Shown one piece after another: positions 55,170 through 63,891 of a DNA stretch of 64,000 bases. Within the stretch, counting starts at the first letter, position 1. Every line of letters starts with the position of its first letter. The stretch is from Opitutaceae bacterium (lineage in GTDB: Bacteria > Verrucomicrobiota > Verrucomicrobiia > Opitutales > Opitutaceae): positions 62,001 to 126,000 of the forward strand of contig JAEUGX010000033.1 of the NCBI GenBank assembly GCA_016795545.1. The letters are read 5' to 3'. The position numbers were made by a program, and so were the translations under genes. Under the pieces are notes generated by a model. It saw nothing but the letters and a program-made list of their open reading frames with translations, made no database searches and was not told where the DNA came from.

Positions 55170-55288
55170 TTGAAGGGCAACGCATCCCGTATCGGGCCGC
55201 CCGACGCCAGCCTAAATTGTCCGGCCCCTCCCGGGCCCGCTCTCGCCGGCTTGCGTCCGGCCGGGTTTCGGCAACCTGTTTCGCCAGC

Positions 55289-56962
55289 ATGCGCCGCCCC
55301 CCGCTCCTCCTCACCCTCGCCCTGCTCGCCCCCCTGGCCCGCGCCGCCCTGCCGACGCCGGACCCCGACGACGGCGGCCTGACCCTCCCGCCGGGCTTCC
55401 GCGCGGTCGTGTTCGCCGACAACCTCGTGGTCAATCGCCTGGCGGCCGGCCAGCGCAACGACCTGCGCTTCCTGGCCGTCGCGGCCAACGGCGACGTCTA
55501 CGCCAAGACCAAGCGCGGCCCGCTGCTGGCGTTGCGCGACACCGACGGCGACGGCCGCGCCGACCTCGTCCGCGAGTTCGGCGGCGGCGGCGGCACCGGC
55601 CTGATGCTCCACGGGAACTGGCTCTACCATTCCACCGACCGCGAGGTCCTGCGCTACCGCTACACCCCGGGCGAACTCGTGCCCTCCGGCGAGCCCGAGG
55701 CGATCGTGGTCGACCTGCCGAACCAGCGGTCGCACGAGTCGAAGACTTTCTTCTTCGACGACGCCGGCGCGCTCTTCGTCGAGACCGGCTCGCCGTCCAA
55801 CAGCTACGGCGGCGCCAACGATCGCCGGCGCGGGGCCCGCGGCAGCGACGCCACGGATTTTCTCCGCCTCCACGGCGGCTTCTGGCGCTTCGACCCCGAT
55901 CGGCCCAACCAGCGCCAGTCCGATGGCCGCCACTATTCCACCGGCCACCGGCACGTCGTCGCCGCGGCCTGGAACCCCGCGGCCCGCGCCGCATTCATCG
56001 TCATGCACGGCCGCGACAACCTGCACGACGTGGCGCCCGAGCACTACAGCGAGGCCGACAATGCCGAGCTGCCGGCCGAGGAGTTCCACCAGCTCCGCGA
56101 GGGCCTCGACCTCGGCTGGCCCTACACCTACTACGACCCCGTCCGGCGCGCGCGCATGGTCGCGCCCGAGTTCGGCGGCGACGGCCGGAGGCGCGCCGAG
56201 CCCGGACGCTACCCCGACCCGCTGGTCGCCTTCCCCGCCCACTGGGCGCCGCTGCAGATGGCGGCCTACACGGGCACCCAGTTCCCCGCCCGCTACCGCG
56301 GCGGCCTGTTCGTCGCCTTCCACGGCTCGTGGAACCGCGCCCCGCTGCCGCAGCGCGGCTACAACGTGTGTTTCATCCCGTTCGTCGCCGGCCGGCCGAC
56401 GGGCGGCTACGAGGTCTTCGCCGACGGCTTTGCCGGCCGCGCCAGCATCGCCTCCCCCCGCGAGGCGCGCTACCGGCCGGGCGGAGTGGCGGTCGGACCC
56501 GACGGCTCGCTCTATGTCGGCGACACGCGGAGCGGGCGCATCTGGCGCATCTTCTACACGGGCGAGGCGGCGGCGGTCCCCGCCGCGGGCACGGCGGCGC
56601 CGGCCGGCGGAACCGAACCCGTCCGCCCCATCCGCCACCCGGAGGGCCGCGGCCTCTACACGCAGGTCTGCGCCAGCTGCCACATGCCCGACGGCGGCGG
56701 CGTGCCCGGCCTCCAGCCCTCGCTGCTCGACAGCCCCGTGGCCCGCGGCGAGGCCGACACCCTGGTCCGCGTCATCCTCCACGGTCCCGCGGCCGTCCTC
56801 CCGGCCGACCGGCCGCGCTTCGCCAACGTGATGCCGCCGTATTCCGCCTTGTTCGAGGACGCCCAGGTCGCCGCGCTCGCGAACTACCTGCGCGAGCTCG
56901 CGGGCGGCGACGGCGCCGCGGTCACGCCGGAGCGCGTCGCCGCGCTGCGCGCCGCGCCATGA
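55289..56962 (+). CDS. Sugar dehydrogenase (PQQ/sorbosone type) fused to cytochrome c
   Basis: 557 residues. A signal peptide (RRPPLLLTLALLAPLARAA) sends it to the periplasm. Residues of about 30-430 form a beta-propeller of the sorbosone/soluble glucose dehydrogenase kind: LPPGFRAVVFADNL, GDVYAKTKRG, TGLMLHGNWLYHS, SHESKTFFFDDAG and HYSTGHRHVVA. The C-terminus has cytochrome c motif CASCH at 461-465 and a Met ligand in NVMPPYSAL. Electrons would pass from the sugar to this haem. PQQ is the expected cofactor by family; it cannot be proved here. The ATG at 55289 begins the signal peptide. The stop overlaps the TonB receptor start by 4 bases. Confidence 0.85.
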   Translation: MRRPPLLLTLALLAPLARAALPTPDPDDGGLTLPPGFRAVVFADNLVVNRLAAGQRNDLRFLAVAANGDVYAKTKRGPLLALRDTDGDGRADLVREFGGGGGTGLMLHGNWLYHSTDREVLRYRYTPGELVPSGEPEAIVVDLPNQRSHESKTFFFDDAGALFVETGSPSNSYGGANDRRRGARGSDATDFLRLHGGFWRFDPDRPNQRQSDGRHYSTGHRHVVAAAWNPAARAAFIVMHGRDNLHDVAPEHYSEADNAELPAEEFHQLREGLDLGWPYTYYDPVRRARMVAPEFGGDGRRRAEPGRYPDPLVAFPAHWAPLQMAAYTGTQFPARYRGGLFVAFHGSWNRAPLPQRGYNVCFIPFVAGRPTGGYEVFADGFAGRASIASPREARYRPGGVAVGPDGSLYVGDTRSGRIWRIFYTGEAAAVPAAGTAAPAGGTEPVRPIRHPEGRGLYTQVCASCHMPDGGGVPGLQPSLLDSPVARGEADTLVRVILHGPAAVLPADRPRFANVMPPYSALFEDAQVAALANYLRELAGGDGAAVTPERVAALRAAP

Positions 56963-59055
56963 CTCCCCGCTCCGCCCTCCTCGCCCTGCTCGGGCTCACG
57001 CCCGCGCTCGGGGCGTCGCCGCTCGCGCTCGAGCCCGTGACCGTGTCGGCGGCCCGCGCGCCCCAGCCCCCGGCGCACGTGCCGTTCTCCCTCACCGCGC
57101 TCGGCGGGGACGCGCTCCGCGCGGCGCCGACCGCCACGCTCGACGGCGCCCTGCGCGGCGTGCCCGGGTTCAGCCTGTTCCGGCGCAGCGACAGCCTGGC
57201 CGCCAATCCCACCGCCCAGGGTGTCTCGCTCCGCGGCCTCGGGCCCAGCGGCGCCAGCCGATCGCTGGTGCTGCTCGACGGCGTGCCGCTCAACGACCCG
57301 TTCGGCGGCTGGGTGGCGTGGAGCAAGATCCCGCGGGAGTCCCTCGCGGGCGCCGAGCTGGTCCGCGGCGGCGGCGCCACCGCCTGGGGCAACGCCGCCC
57401 TCGGCGGCGTCGTCCAGCTGCTGACCGAACCCCCGGGCGAAACGCCCGCCGGCCGGCTCGCCGTCCTGGGTGGCGCCTACTCCACCCGCAGCGCCGAGTT
57501 CGACGCCGCGCAGCCCGCCGGCCGCGGAGTCGTCCAGGTCGCCGGCCGGGCCTTCGCCACCGCGGGATTCCCGCTGGTGGCGGAAGGGAGCCGCGGGCCG
57601 ATCGACCTCGCGGCGCGGAGCGAGCACGAGTGGCTTTCCGCCCGCTGGACGGCGCCCGTGGGCCCGGCGGCCCGGCTGGTCGTGTCCGGCCGCGCCTACG
57701 GCGAGCGGCGCGGGAACGGCACGCCGTACCAGCGCAACGCAAGCCGCGAGGGTTTCGCCTCCGCGGCCCTGCACGTCCGCGCCGGCCCCGGCCTCGAGTG
57801 GTCCCTGCTCGCCTACGGCCAGGACCAGACCTTCGCCAGCACCTTCAGCGCCGTGAACGCCGCCCGCACCGCGGAGACCCCGGCCAGCGACCAGTTCGCC
57901 GTGCCCGCGGTCGCGCTGGGCGCGGCGTGGTCCGCGGTCGTCACGCACGCCGGCGGCGCCCGCACCAGCGGCGGCATCGACTACCGCCGCGTCCGCGGGG
58001 AGACCCGCGAGAACTACAGCTTCGCCGGCGGCGGGTTCGCCCGGCAGCGCATCGCCGGCGGCGCGCAGGACTTCGCCGGCGCCTTCGCCCTGCACGAGCG
58101 GCGCCTGGCGCCGCACTGGCTCCTCCTGGCGGGAGGCCGCGTGGACTGCTGGCGCGATTCCGCCGGCCACCGCCGCGAGCTCGACCGCGCCACGGGCGCC
58201 CTGCTGCGGGACGACCGGTTCGCCGTCCTCCGCGGCACGGAGTTCAGCCCCAGCGCCGGGATCGTCTGGGAGCCCGGCCCGGGCTGGCGGCTGCGCGCCG
58301 CCGCGCAGCAGTCGTTCCGGCGCCCGACCCTCAACGAGCTCCACCGGCCCTTCCGCGCCGGCAGCGTCATCACCGAGGCGAACGCCGCCCTCCGCACCGA
58401 GCGCGCCGCCGGCGGCGAGCTGGCGGCCGAGTGGTCCCTCCCGTTCGCAGACGGCCGCCCGGCCCCCGCCCGCGCCACGGTCGGGATCACGCTCTTCGCG
58501 CACACGCTGCGCGACGCCGTGGGCAACGTGACCGTCGCCCGCGGGCCGGGCACCTTCCCCCTCTTCGGCTTGATCCCCGCCGGCGGCCTCGGGCGGCAGC
58601 GGCTGAACCTCGACCGCCTCCGCGTCCGCGGCTTCGAGCTCTCCGCCGCCTGGCAGGCCACGCCCAAACTCGCGCTCCACGGCGCGCTGCTGTCCAGCGA
58701 CGCCACTGTCCGCCGCGCCTCCGCCGCGCCTGACCTCGCCGGCCGGCGCCTGGCCCAGTCCCCGCGCACCAGCGCGACGCTCGACGCCGCCTGGCAGACC
58801 GCCCCGGGACTGATCCTCACCCCGCGCCTCCGCTGGCTCGGACGCCAGTTCGAGGACGACGAGAATCTCCTGCCGCTCGCCGCCACGCTGGTCGCCGACC
58901 TCGGCGTTTCCCGCCGCCTCTCCAGCCGCACGGAATTGTTCGTGACCCTCGAAAACCTGGGCGACGCCCGCATCGAGACCGGCCGCAGCCCCGACGGCCT
59001 GGTCAACACCGGCACCCCGCGCCTCGCGCTCGCAGGGCTGAGGTACGGGTGGTAA
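56959..59055 (+). CDS. TonB-dependent outer-membrane receptor
   Basis: 698 residues. A signal peptide (SALLALLGLTPALGAS) is followed by EPVTVSAARAPQ, then a plug domain with GVSLRGLGPSGASRSLVLLDG, VPLNDPFGGWV, ELVRGGGATAWGNAALGG, and a 22-strand-type barrel ending in TPRLALAGLRYGW, which has the terminal aromatic residue for BamA. There is no CarboxypepD domain, unlike SusC. The ATG at 56959 shares ATGA with the dehydrogenase stop. Such receptors import siderophores, cobalamin, glycans or PQQ. Its coupling to the dehydrogenase points to import of a substrate or of the PQQ cofactor (inference). Confidence 0.88.
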   Translation: MTPRSALLALLGLTPALGASPLALEPVTVSAARAPQPPAHVPFSLTALGGDALRAAPTATLDGALRGVPGFSLFRRSDSLAANPTAQGVSLRGLGPSGASRSLVLLDGVPLNDPFGGWVAWSKIPRESLAGAELVRGGGATAWGNAALGGVVQLLTEPPGETPAGRLAVLGGAYSTRSAEFDAAQPAGRGVVQVAGRAFATAGFPLVAEGSRGPIDLAARSEHEWLSARWTAPVGPAARLVVSGRAYGERRGNGTPYQRNASREGFASAALHVRAGPGLEWSLLAYGQDQTFASTFSAVNAARTAETPASDQFAVPAVALGAAWSAVVTHAGGARTSGGIDYRRVRGETRENYSFAGGGFARQRIAGGAQDFAGAFALHERRLAPHWLLLAGGRVDCWRDSAGHRRELDRATGALLRDDRFAVLRGTEFSPSAGIVWEPGPGWRLRAAAQQSFRRPTLNELHRPFRAGSVITEANAALRTERAAGGELAAEWSLPFADGRPAPARATVGITLFAHTLRDAVGNVTVARGPGTFPLFGLIPAGGLGRQRLNLDRLRVRGFELSAAWQATPKLALHGALLSSDATVRRASAAPDLAGRRLAQSPRTSATLDAAWQTAPGLILTPRLRWLGRQFEDDENLLPLAATLVADLGVSRRLSSRTELFVTLENLGDARIETGRSPDGLVNTGTPRLALAGLRYGW

Positions 59056-59077
59056 GGTTTAAGCTCTCAGCCAAGTT

Positions 59078-60259
59078 CTACTCATCCGCTCGCGAGAGCC
59101 GGCTGCGAGTCACCGCCTGCAGGAAATGCCGGATGGCGTGGTCGGCCAGCTGGCCGCCGGGGCCGTCGGGATTGTAGTCGAACGCATGCGTCGCCCACGG
59201 CAGCTCGAGGTGGTAATGCCGGATTCCCAGCTCGCGCAGCCGGACCGCCAGGCGTTCGCTGTGCCGGTACCAGGCCAGGGTGTCGAGCCGGCCGTGAATG
59301 AGGAGCGTCGGCGGCGAATCAGGGCGGGCCAGCAGCTGCCCGCTCGCCGACTCATACCGCGCCCGGGCCTCGGGCGTGTCGGGCGGGCCTCCCAGGTACT
59401 GGCGGATCAGCTTGATCGAGTTCAGGGCGTCGTCCTCGCGCGACACCGACCACGCGAACGGCATGTCGTGCGGGCCGTAGAGCGCGATCACGCCGCACAC
59501 GGAGGAGTCCGCCAGGCCGTAACCCACCGCCGTGGCCAGCTGCCCGCCGGCCGAGCGACCGAGCAGCACCAGCCGCGCGGGATCGACGCCCAGCTCGGAG
59601 GCCCGGGACCTGATCCAGCCGAGCGCCGCGGCGAGGTCCTCGCGCTGAGCGGGCCACACCCAGGCCGGGGCCAGCCGGTAGCTGACGGCCGCCACGGCGT
59701 ATCCCTCCGCCACCAGCCGGTGATTCCAATCGGCGAGCTGCCTCCGGTCGCCGCCGTCCCAACCGCCGCCGTGGATCACCATCACGCAGGGCCGCGGCGG
59801 CGCGGCGGCGCCCCCGCCGGACGCCGGACCGTAGAAATCGAGCGCCAGCTCCGTCCCGCCATGGCGGGCGAACACCTCGGTCCGCATGGCGGCAGGTTTC
59901 ACCGCGCGACCGGCCAGCAGTCGCCCCGCAGCCAACGGCGGAGGCGGCTCCCGTCGCGGACCGAACGCGTCGTCCAGGGCCCGCGGCAGCCGGCGGGCGA
60001 GCCGCCACGCCCCGCACACCGGACGCAGCAGCCCGGCGAGCGCCAACGCCGACACCCCCCAGACCGCCAGGCGCCAGCCCCCGTCGAGCCACCCGCCGGC
60101 CGCGAGCGCCGTGGCCAGCGGCAGCAGGGCGAGCCGATGTCCATACTCGCCCGCAAGGATGGCGGTCTTCCAGGCCCAGGCATAGTGCGGAGCCGGACGC
60201 CAGTTCAACAGCGACAGGACAGCGGAGGCGACGGCAAGCGAGAGGAGCAGCCAGCACAT
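59078..60259 (-). CDS. Membrane-anchored alpha/beta hydrolase (carboxylesterase-like)
   Basis: 393 residues. Two or three membrane segments fill residues 1-85, then a soluble hydrolase. HGGGWDGG at 163-170 is the oxyanion loop, GRSAGGQLA holds Ser236, Asp326 is in HGRLDTLAW, and His358 in WATHAFD. This triad fits the HSL/BD-FAE esterase group. NWRPAPHYAWAWK after the first helix is common in the anchored form. The ATG at 60259 begins helix 1. It runs opposite to the TonB receptor and to the pseudouridine synthase. The ester cut is unknown. Confidence 0.85.
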   Translation of the reverse strand: MCWLLLSLAVASAVLSLLNWRPAPHYAWAWKTAILAGEYGHRLALLPLATALAAGGWLDGGWRLAVWGVSALALAGLLRPVCGAWRLARRLPRALDDAFGPRREPPPPLAAGRLLAGRAVKPAAMRTEVFARHGGTELALDFYGPASGGGAAAPPRPCVMVIHGGGWDGGDRRQLADWNHRLVAEGYAVAAVSYRLAPAWVWPAQREDLAAALGWIRSRASELGVDPARLVLLGRSAGGQLATAVGYGLADSSVCGVIALYGPHDMPFAWSVSREDDALNSIKLIRQYLGGPPDTPEARARYESASGQLLARPDSPPTLLIHGRLDTLAWYRHSERLAVRLRELGIRHYHLELPWATHAFDYNPDGPGGQLADHAIRHFLQAVTRSRLSRADE

Positions 60260-60369
60260 GGAGGGCGTCGGCAGGCAGCCACATTTTGCGGCAAAGATAA
60301 ATCCCGATTCCCGGCCGGACCGGATTCTGTTCGTGCCTTTTCGCCGGGTTTCGTGGCAAATGCACCCTC

Positions 60370-61074
60370 ATGCGCCGACTCGACCAGCTGCTGGCCAACC
60401 TGGGCTATTGCTCCCGCCGGGAAGCCCGCGCCTGGATCGCGGCCGGCCGCGTGACCGTGCGCGGCGAGGCGGCGGACGATTTTGGCCTCAAGGCTGACCC
60501 CGCCGACGTCCGGATCGACGGCCAGCCCCCCGACCATCCCGACGGCCTGCTGCTGCTGCTGCACAAGCCCGTCGGGCTCGTGTGCTCGCACGACCGGCGC
60601 GAGGGCCCGAACGTCTACGGGCTCCTGCCGCCCCGCTGGCTCCAGCGCAACCCGCAGGTCACGAGCGTCGGCCGCCTCGACAAGGACACCAGCGGCCTGC
60701 TGCTGCTCACCGACCAGAGCGAACTGGTGCATCGCCTCACGGCGCCGAAACACAAGGTCCCGAAGACCTACCGCGCCACCGTGCATGCCGACCTGCCGCC
60801 CGGCCTGGCCGCGGTCTTCGCCAGCGGCACCCTGCGGCTGCCGGACGAGTCCGCGCCCTGCGCGCCGGCCGAGCTGAGCGTGCTGGGCCCGCGCGAGGCC
60901 GAGCTGACGCTCACCGAGGGACGCTACCACCAGGTCCGGCGCATGTTCGCCAGCCAGGGCTGCGAGGTCCTGACGCTGCACCGCGTCCGCTTCGGCCGCC
61001 TGACGATCGCGGACCTCCCTCCCGGCCAATGGCGCGAGCTGCCGCTCGATTGCTTCGCTCCGGTCGCCGGGTGA
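60370..61074 (+). CDS. RsuA-family pseudouridine synthase
   Basis: 234 residues. An S4 RNA-binding domain (RRLDQLLANLGYCSRREARAW) is followed by LHKPVGLVCSHD, catalytic Asp in GRLDKDTSGLLLLTD, PKTYRATVHADLP and EGRYHQVRRMFASQGCEV. This matches RsuA, which makes pseudouridine 516 in 16S rRNA, rather than RluB/E/F, whose targets lie in 23S rRNA. The ATG at 60370 begins the S4 domain. The next gene (YhbY-like) lies 75 bases on. The exact rRNA position is by family only. Confidence 0.88.
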   Translation: MRRLDQLLANLGYCSRREARAWIAAGRVTVRGEAADDFGLKADPADVRIDGQPPDHPDGLLLLLHKPVGLVCSHDRREGPNVYGLLPPRWLQRNPQVTSVGRLDKDTSGLLLLTDQSELVHRLTAPKHKVPKTYRATVHADLPPGLAAVFASGTLRLPDESAPCAPAELSVLGPREAELTLTEGRYHQVRRMFASQGCEVLTLHRVRFGRLTIADLPPGQWRELPLDCFAPVAG

Positions 61075-61149
61075 GGGCGGCGGCGTCCGCCATGAAACAA
61101 GCGCCGGCCGCCGGCGTCTAACGGAACACCACCCGACCGCCCCTTCCCG

Positions 61150-61458
61150 ATGATCAACCTCCCCACGCTTACCGGCGCGCAGCGCACCCGCCTCCGCGGC
61201 CACGGCCAGACCCTCAGCGACTCGCTGCGCATCGGCCGGCAGGGGCCGACCGCCGCGCTCCTCGCCGAACTCAACCGCCAGCTCGACCGCCGCGAGCTGG
61301 TGAAGCTGCGCTTCGAGGGCTCGGACCGCGACGCCCGGGCCGCCTTTTGCGAGCAGATCGCCGTCGGGGCGCCGTGCATCTGCGTGGGGGCCGTGGGGCA
61401 CACGGCCCTCTTCTGGCGGCCGGGGCCCGCCGGCTCGAAGCTGCTCACGGAAGCTTGA
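61150..61458 (+). CDS. CRM-domain RNA-binding protein (YhbY-like)
   Basis: 102 residues, one CRS1-YhbY domain. LTGAQRTRLRGHGQTLSDSL and IGRQGPTAALLAELNRQLDR then ELVKLRFEGSDRDARAA cover the fold, with the G-x-x-G loop on IGRQG. YhbY binds pre-50S particles in E. coli. A second half, VGAPCICVGAVGHTALFWRP, is also in family order. It follows the RsuA-type gene and may help ribosome assembly with it. A strong palindrome lies just downstream. Confidence 0.9.
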   Translation: MINLPTLTGAQRTRLRGHGQTLSDSLRIGRQGPTAALLAELNRQLDRRELVKLRFEGSDRDARAAFCEQIAVGAPCICVGAVGHTALFWRPGPAGSKLLTEA

Positions 61459-61481
61459 GCCGCGGCCCGCGCCGCAAACCA

Positions 61482-61505
61482 GGAGGCCGGCGCGCGCCGG
61501 CCTCC
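61482..61505. terminator. 24-base perfect palindrome between convergent genes
   Basis: GGAGGCCGGCGC pairs fully with GCGCCGGCCTCC with no spacer, between the YhbY-like stop at 61458 and the NHL gene end at 61510. It is probably a two-way terminator or a slow-down hairpin; no T-run follows on either strand. Confidence 0.5.
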
Positions 61506-61509
61506 GTCG

Positions 61510-63891
61510 TCACGCCCGCTTCCGCCGGCGTGCGACCGCGGCGAGCCCCGCCAGGGCCAGCACGAACCAGGCCTCGAGCGACCCGCCGCCGCCCGAGTCG
61601 ACGGGGGTCGTGGGATTGTTGATGGTCACGGTCAGCAGCGCCGGGTTGCTGGTCACGCTGCCCAGCAGGTTCGTGACGGTCACGCTGTACTCGCCCTCGT
61701 TGGCCGCCTGCACGCCCGACAGCGACAAGGTGGATCCCGTCGCCCCGGCGATGGCCGCGCCCTTGAATTTCCACTGGTAGGTCGGCGCCGGCACGCCGGC
61801 CGCCGTGACGCTGAACTGCACGTTGCCGCCGGTGGGCACGGCCGCGTTCTGCGGGTGCGCCGAGATCGTCGGGGGGCCGGCCAGCTGGCCCTTGCGGAGG
61901 GTGTTGGTGTAGATGCTGCCGCTGGCGGCGTAGAAGTTCCCCGCCGCGTCGACCGCGATGCCGGCGGTGCCGTAGAACCGCGCCACCTCGCCGAGCCCGT
62001 CCGTGTTGCCGCGGGCCAGCGTCAGCCCCGCCACGGTCGCGATCTTGCCGTCCGCCTGCAGCCGCCCGATGCGGAAGCCCTCGAAATCCGTCGTCCACAG
62101 CGTGCCGCTCCCGTCCAGCGCCAGGCGGTAGGGCGTGAACCGGTGTTCGGCGTAGGCGCGGGTGATGTCGCCGGCGGGGCTGATCTTCACGATCTCCACG
62201 TAGGCCGGATCGCTGGCGTAGACATTGCCCGCGGCGTCGACCGCCACGTCCCGGTACGTCGTGTACGGCTGGCTGGCGTCGGGCAGGGTCGTCACCACCC
62301 CGGCCGGCGTCACCTTGCGCAGGCGGTTGCCGTCGGCGACAAACACGTTCCCCGCTCCGTCCGTCGCGATGCCGACCGGGAAGGTGAACTGGGCCGACCC
62401 GCCGCTGCCGTCCGCCGTGCCCTGCACGCCGGGCTGGCCGGCCAGCGTGGTCACGACGCCCGCCGGCGTGACCTTGCGGATCACGAGGCTGTAGGTGTCG
62501 GCCACGTAGAGATTGCCCGCGCTGTCCAGCGCGACGTCGGCGGGGCGGTTGAAGCGGGCCGCGGCGCCCGTGCCGTCGGCATAGCCGGGCACCCCGGGTG
62601 AACCCGCCAGGGTGGTGACCACGCCGGCGGCGGTGACCTTGCGGAGGGTGTGGTTGCCGGTGTCGGCCACGAAGAGGTCCCCGGCGGCGTTGGCGACGAC
62701 GCCGTCCGGCTGATAGAAGCGGGCCGCCGCTCCCGTGCCGTCGGTGCTGTCGGCGCTGGCGAACACCGACAGGCCGGCCACCGTGGTGACCGTCCCCGCC
62801 GGCGTCACCTTGCGGATCGTGTTGTTCTGGTTGTCCGCCACGTACACGTTGCCGGCCGCGTCGGCCGCGACGGCGGTCGGGTAGTTGAAGCGAGCCGCGC
62901 CGCCGCTGCCGTCCTCGTCGCCGATCTGGCTGGGCAGGCCCGCCACGGTCACCACGTTCCCATCCGGCGTGATTTTCCGGATCGTGTTGAAGTGGCTGTC
63001 CGCGAAATAGACGTTGCCCGCCGCATCCACCGCCGCGCCCCAGGGCGCGCCCAATTGGGCATCGAGCGCCGGTCCGTCCGCGCTCTCGACCGGATCGCCC
63101 CCCGCCGACGAAACGCCCGCGATCCGGGTGACCTGCCCGCCCGGGGTGATCTTCCGCACGATGCGGTGCTCCTGGTCCGTCACGTAGAGATTGTCCGATG
63201 CGTCGACCGCGATCCCCCACGGCGGGGCGAAGCGCGCGTCGGCCACGGAGTCGTCGGCGTCGCCGGACTCGCCCACGAACCCCGCCACCGTCGACACGCT
63301 GCCGTCGGGAGCGATCTTGCGGATGAGGTGGTTGCCGCGATCGGCCACAAAAACCATGCCGGCGCCGTCGACGGCCACGCCGGTGGGCAGGAAGAAGCGC
63401 GCCGCGGCACCGGTGCCGTCCGCGCTGCCCGGTTCGCGCGGGGAACCGGCGAGCGTCGTCACGACACCCTCGGGCGTCACCTTGCGCACGGTGTGGTTGC
63501 CGGTGTCGGCCACATAGAGGTTGCCCGCGGCGTCGACCGCGATGCCGACCAGTCCGTCGAAGCGCGCCGCGGCACCGGCGCCGTCCGCCGTGCCGCTGAA
63601 GCCGGCCGCGCCGGCGAACGTGGACACCACGCCTGCCGGCGTGATCTTGCGCACGACGAAGTTGCCGTTGTCCGCCACGTAGAGGTTGCCCGCGGCGTCG
63701 ACCGCGATGCCGGCGGGATTCGTGAAGCGCGCGGCCGCGCCCGGGCCGTCGGTGCTGCCGATGCTGGAGCTGCCGGCCAGGGTGGTGACCAGGTAGGCGG
63801 GCGAGTAGTCGGTCTGCGCGTGGACGGCCGCGGCGCACAGCGCCGCGAGGCCGAGCCCGCGGGCCAGGGAGGACAGGAGGGATTTTCTCAT
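61510..63891 (-). CDS. Secreted NHL beta-propeller protein with Ig-like domain and GlyGly-CTERM-like tail
   Basis: 793 residues. A signal peptide (SLARGLGLAALCAAAVHAQ) starts it. Then come about 12 NHL-type repeats of roughly 55 to 60 residues, each with a version of GIAVDAAGNLYVADNGN-x-x-x-RKITPAG-VV-TLAG, enough for two six-bladed propellers. An Ig-like segment (PPTISAHPQNAAVPTGGNVQ to LLTVTINNP) precedes the end. The C-terminus has a Gly4-Ser run, a hydrophobic helix (EAWFVLALAGLAAVA) and RRRKRA, as in GlyGly-CTERM proteins cut by rhombosortase. It is likely held on the outer surface. The ATG at 63891 precedes the signal peptide. The partner peptidase is not in the window. Confidence 0.85.
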   Translation of the reverse strand: MRKSLLSSLARGLGLAALCAAAVHAQTDYSPAYLVTTLAGSSSIGSTDGPGAAARFTNPAGIAVDAAGNLYVADNGNFVVRKITPAGVVSTFAGAAGFSGTADGAGAAARFDGLVGIAVDAAGNLYVADTGNHTVRKVTPEGVVTTLAGSPREPGSADGTGAAARFFLPTGVAVDGAGMVFVADRGNHLIRKIAPDGSVSTVAGFVGESGDADDSVADARFAPPWGIAVDASDNLYVTDQEHRIVRKITPGGQVTRIAGVSSAGGDPVESADGPALDAQLGAPWGAAVDAAGNVYFADSHFNTIRKITPDGNVVTVAGLPSQIGDEDGSGGAARFNYPTAVAADAAGNVYVADNQNNTIRKVTPAGTVTTVAGLSVFASADSTDGTGAAARFYQPDGVVANAAGDLFVADTGNHTLRKVTAAGVVTTLAGSPGVPGYADGTGAAARFNRPADVALDSAGNLYVADTYSLVIRKVTPAGVVTTLAGQPGVQGTADGSGGSAQFTFPVGIATDGAGNVFVADGNRLRKVTPAGVVTTLPDASQPYTTYRDVAVDAAGNVYASDPAYVEIVKISPAGDITRAYAEHRFTPYRLALDGSGTLWTTDFEGFRIGRLQADGKIATVAGLTLARGNTDGLGEVARFYGTAGIAVDAAGNFYAASGSIYTNTLRKGQLAGPPTISAHPQNAAVPTGGNVQFSVTAAGVPAPTYQWKFKGAAIAGATGSTLSLSGVQAANEGEYSVTVTNLLGSVTSNPALLTVTINNPTTPVDSGGGGSLEAWFVLALAGLAAVARRRKRA

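Noticed and set aside
61510..63891. A tandem DNA repeat or CRISPR-like array
   Set aside because: The periodicity is that of NHL protein repeats; units vary in sequence and length and there are no unique spacers.
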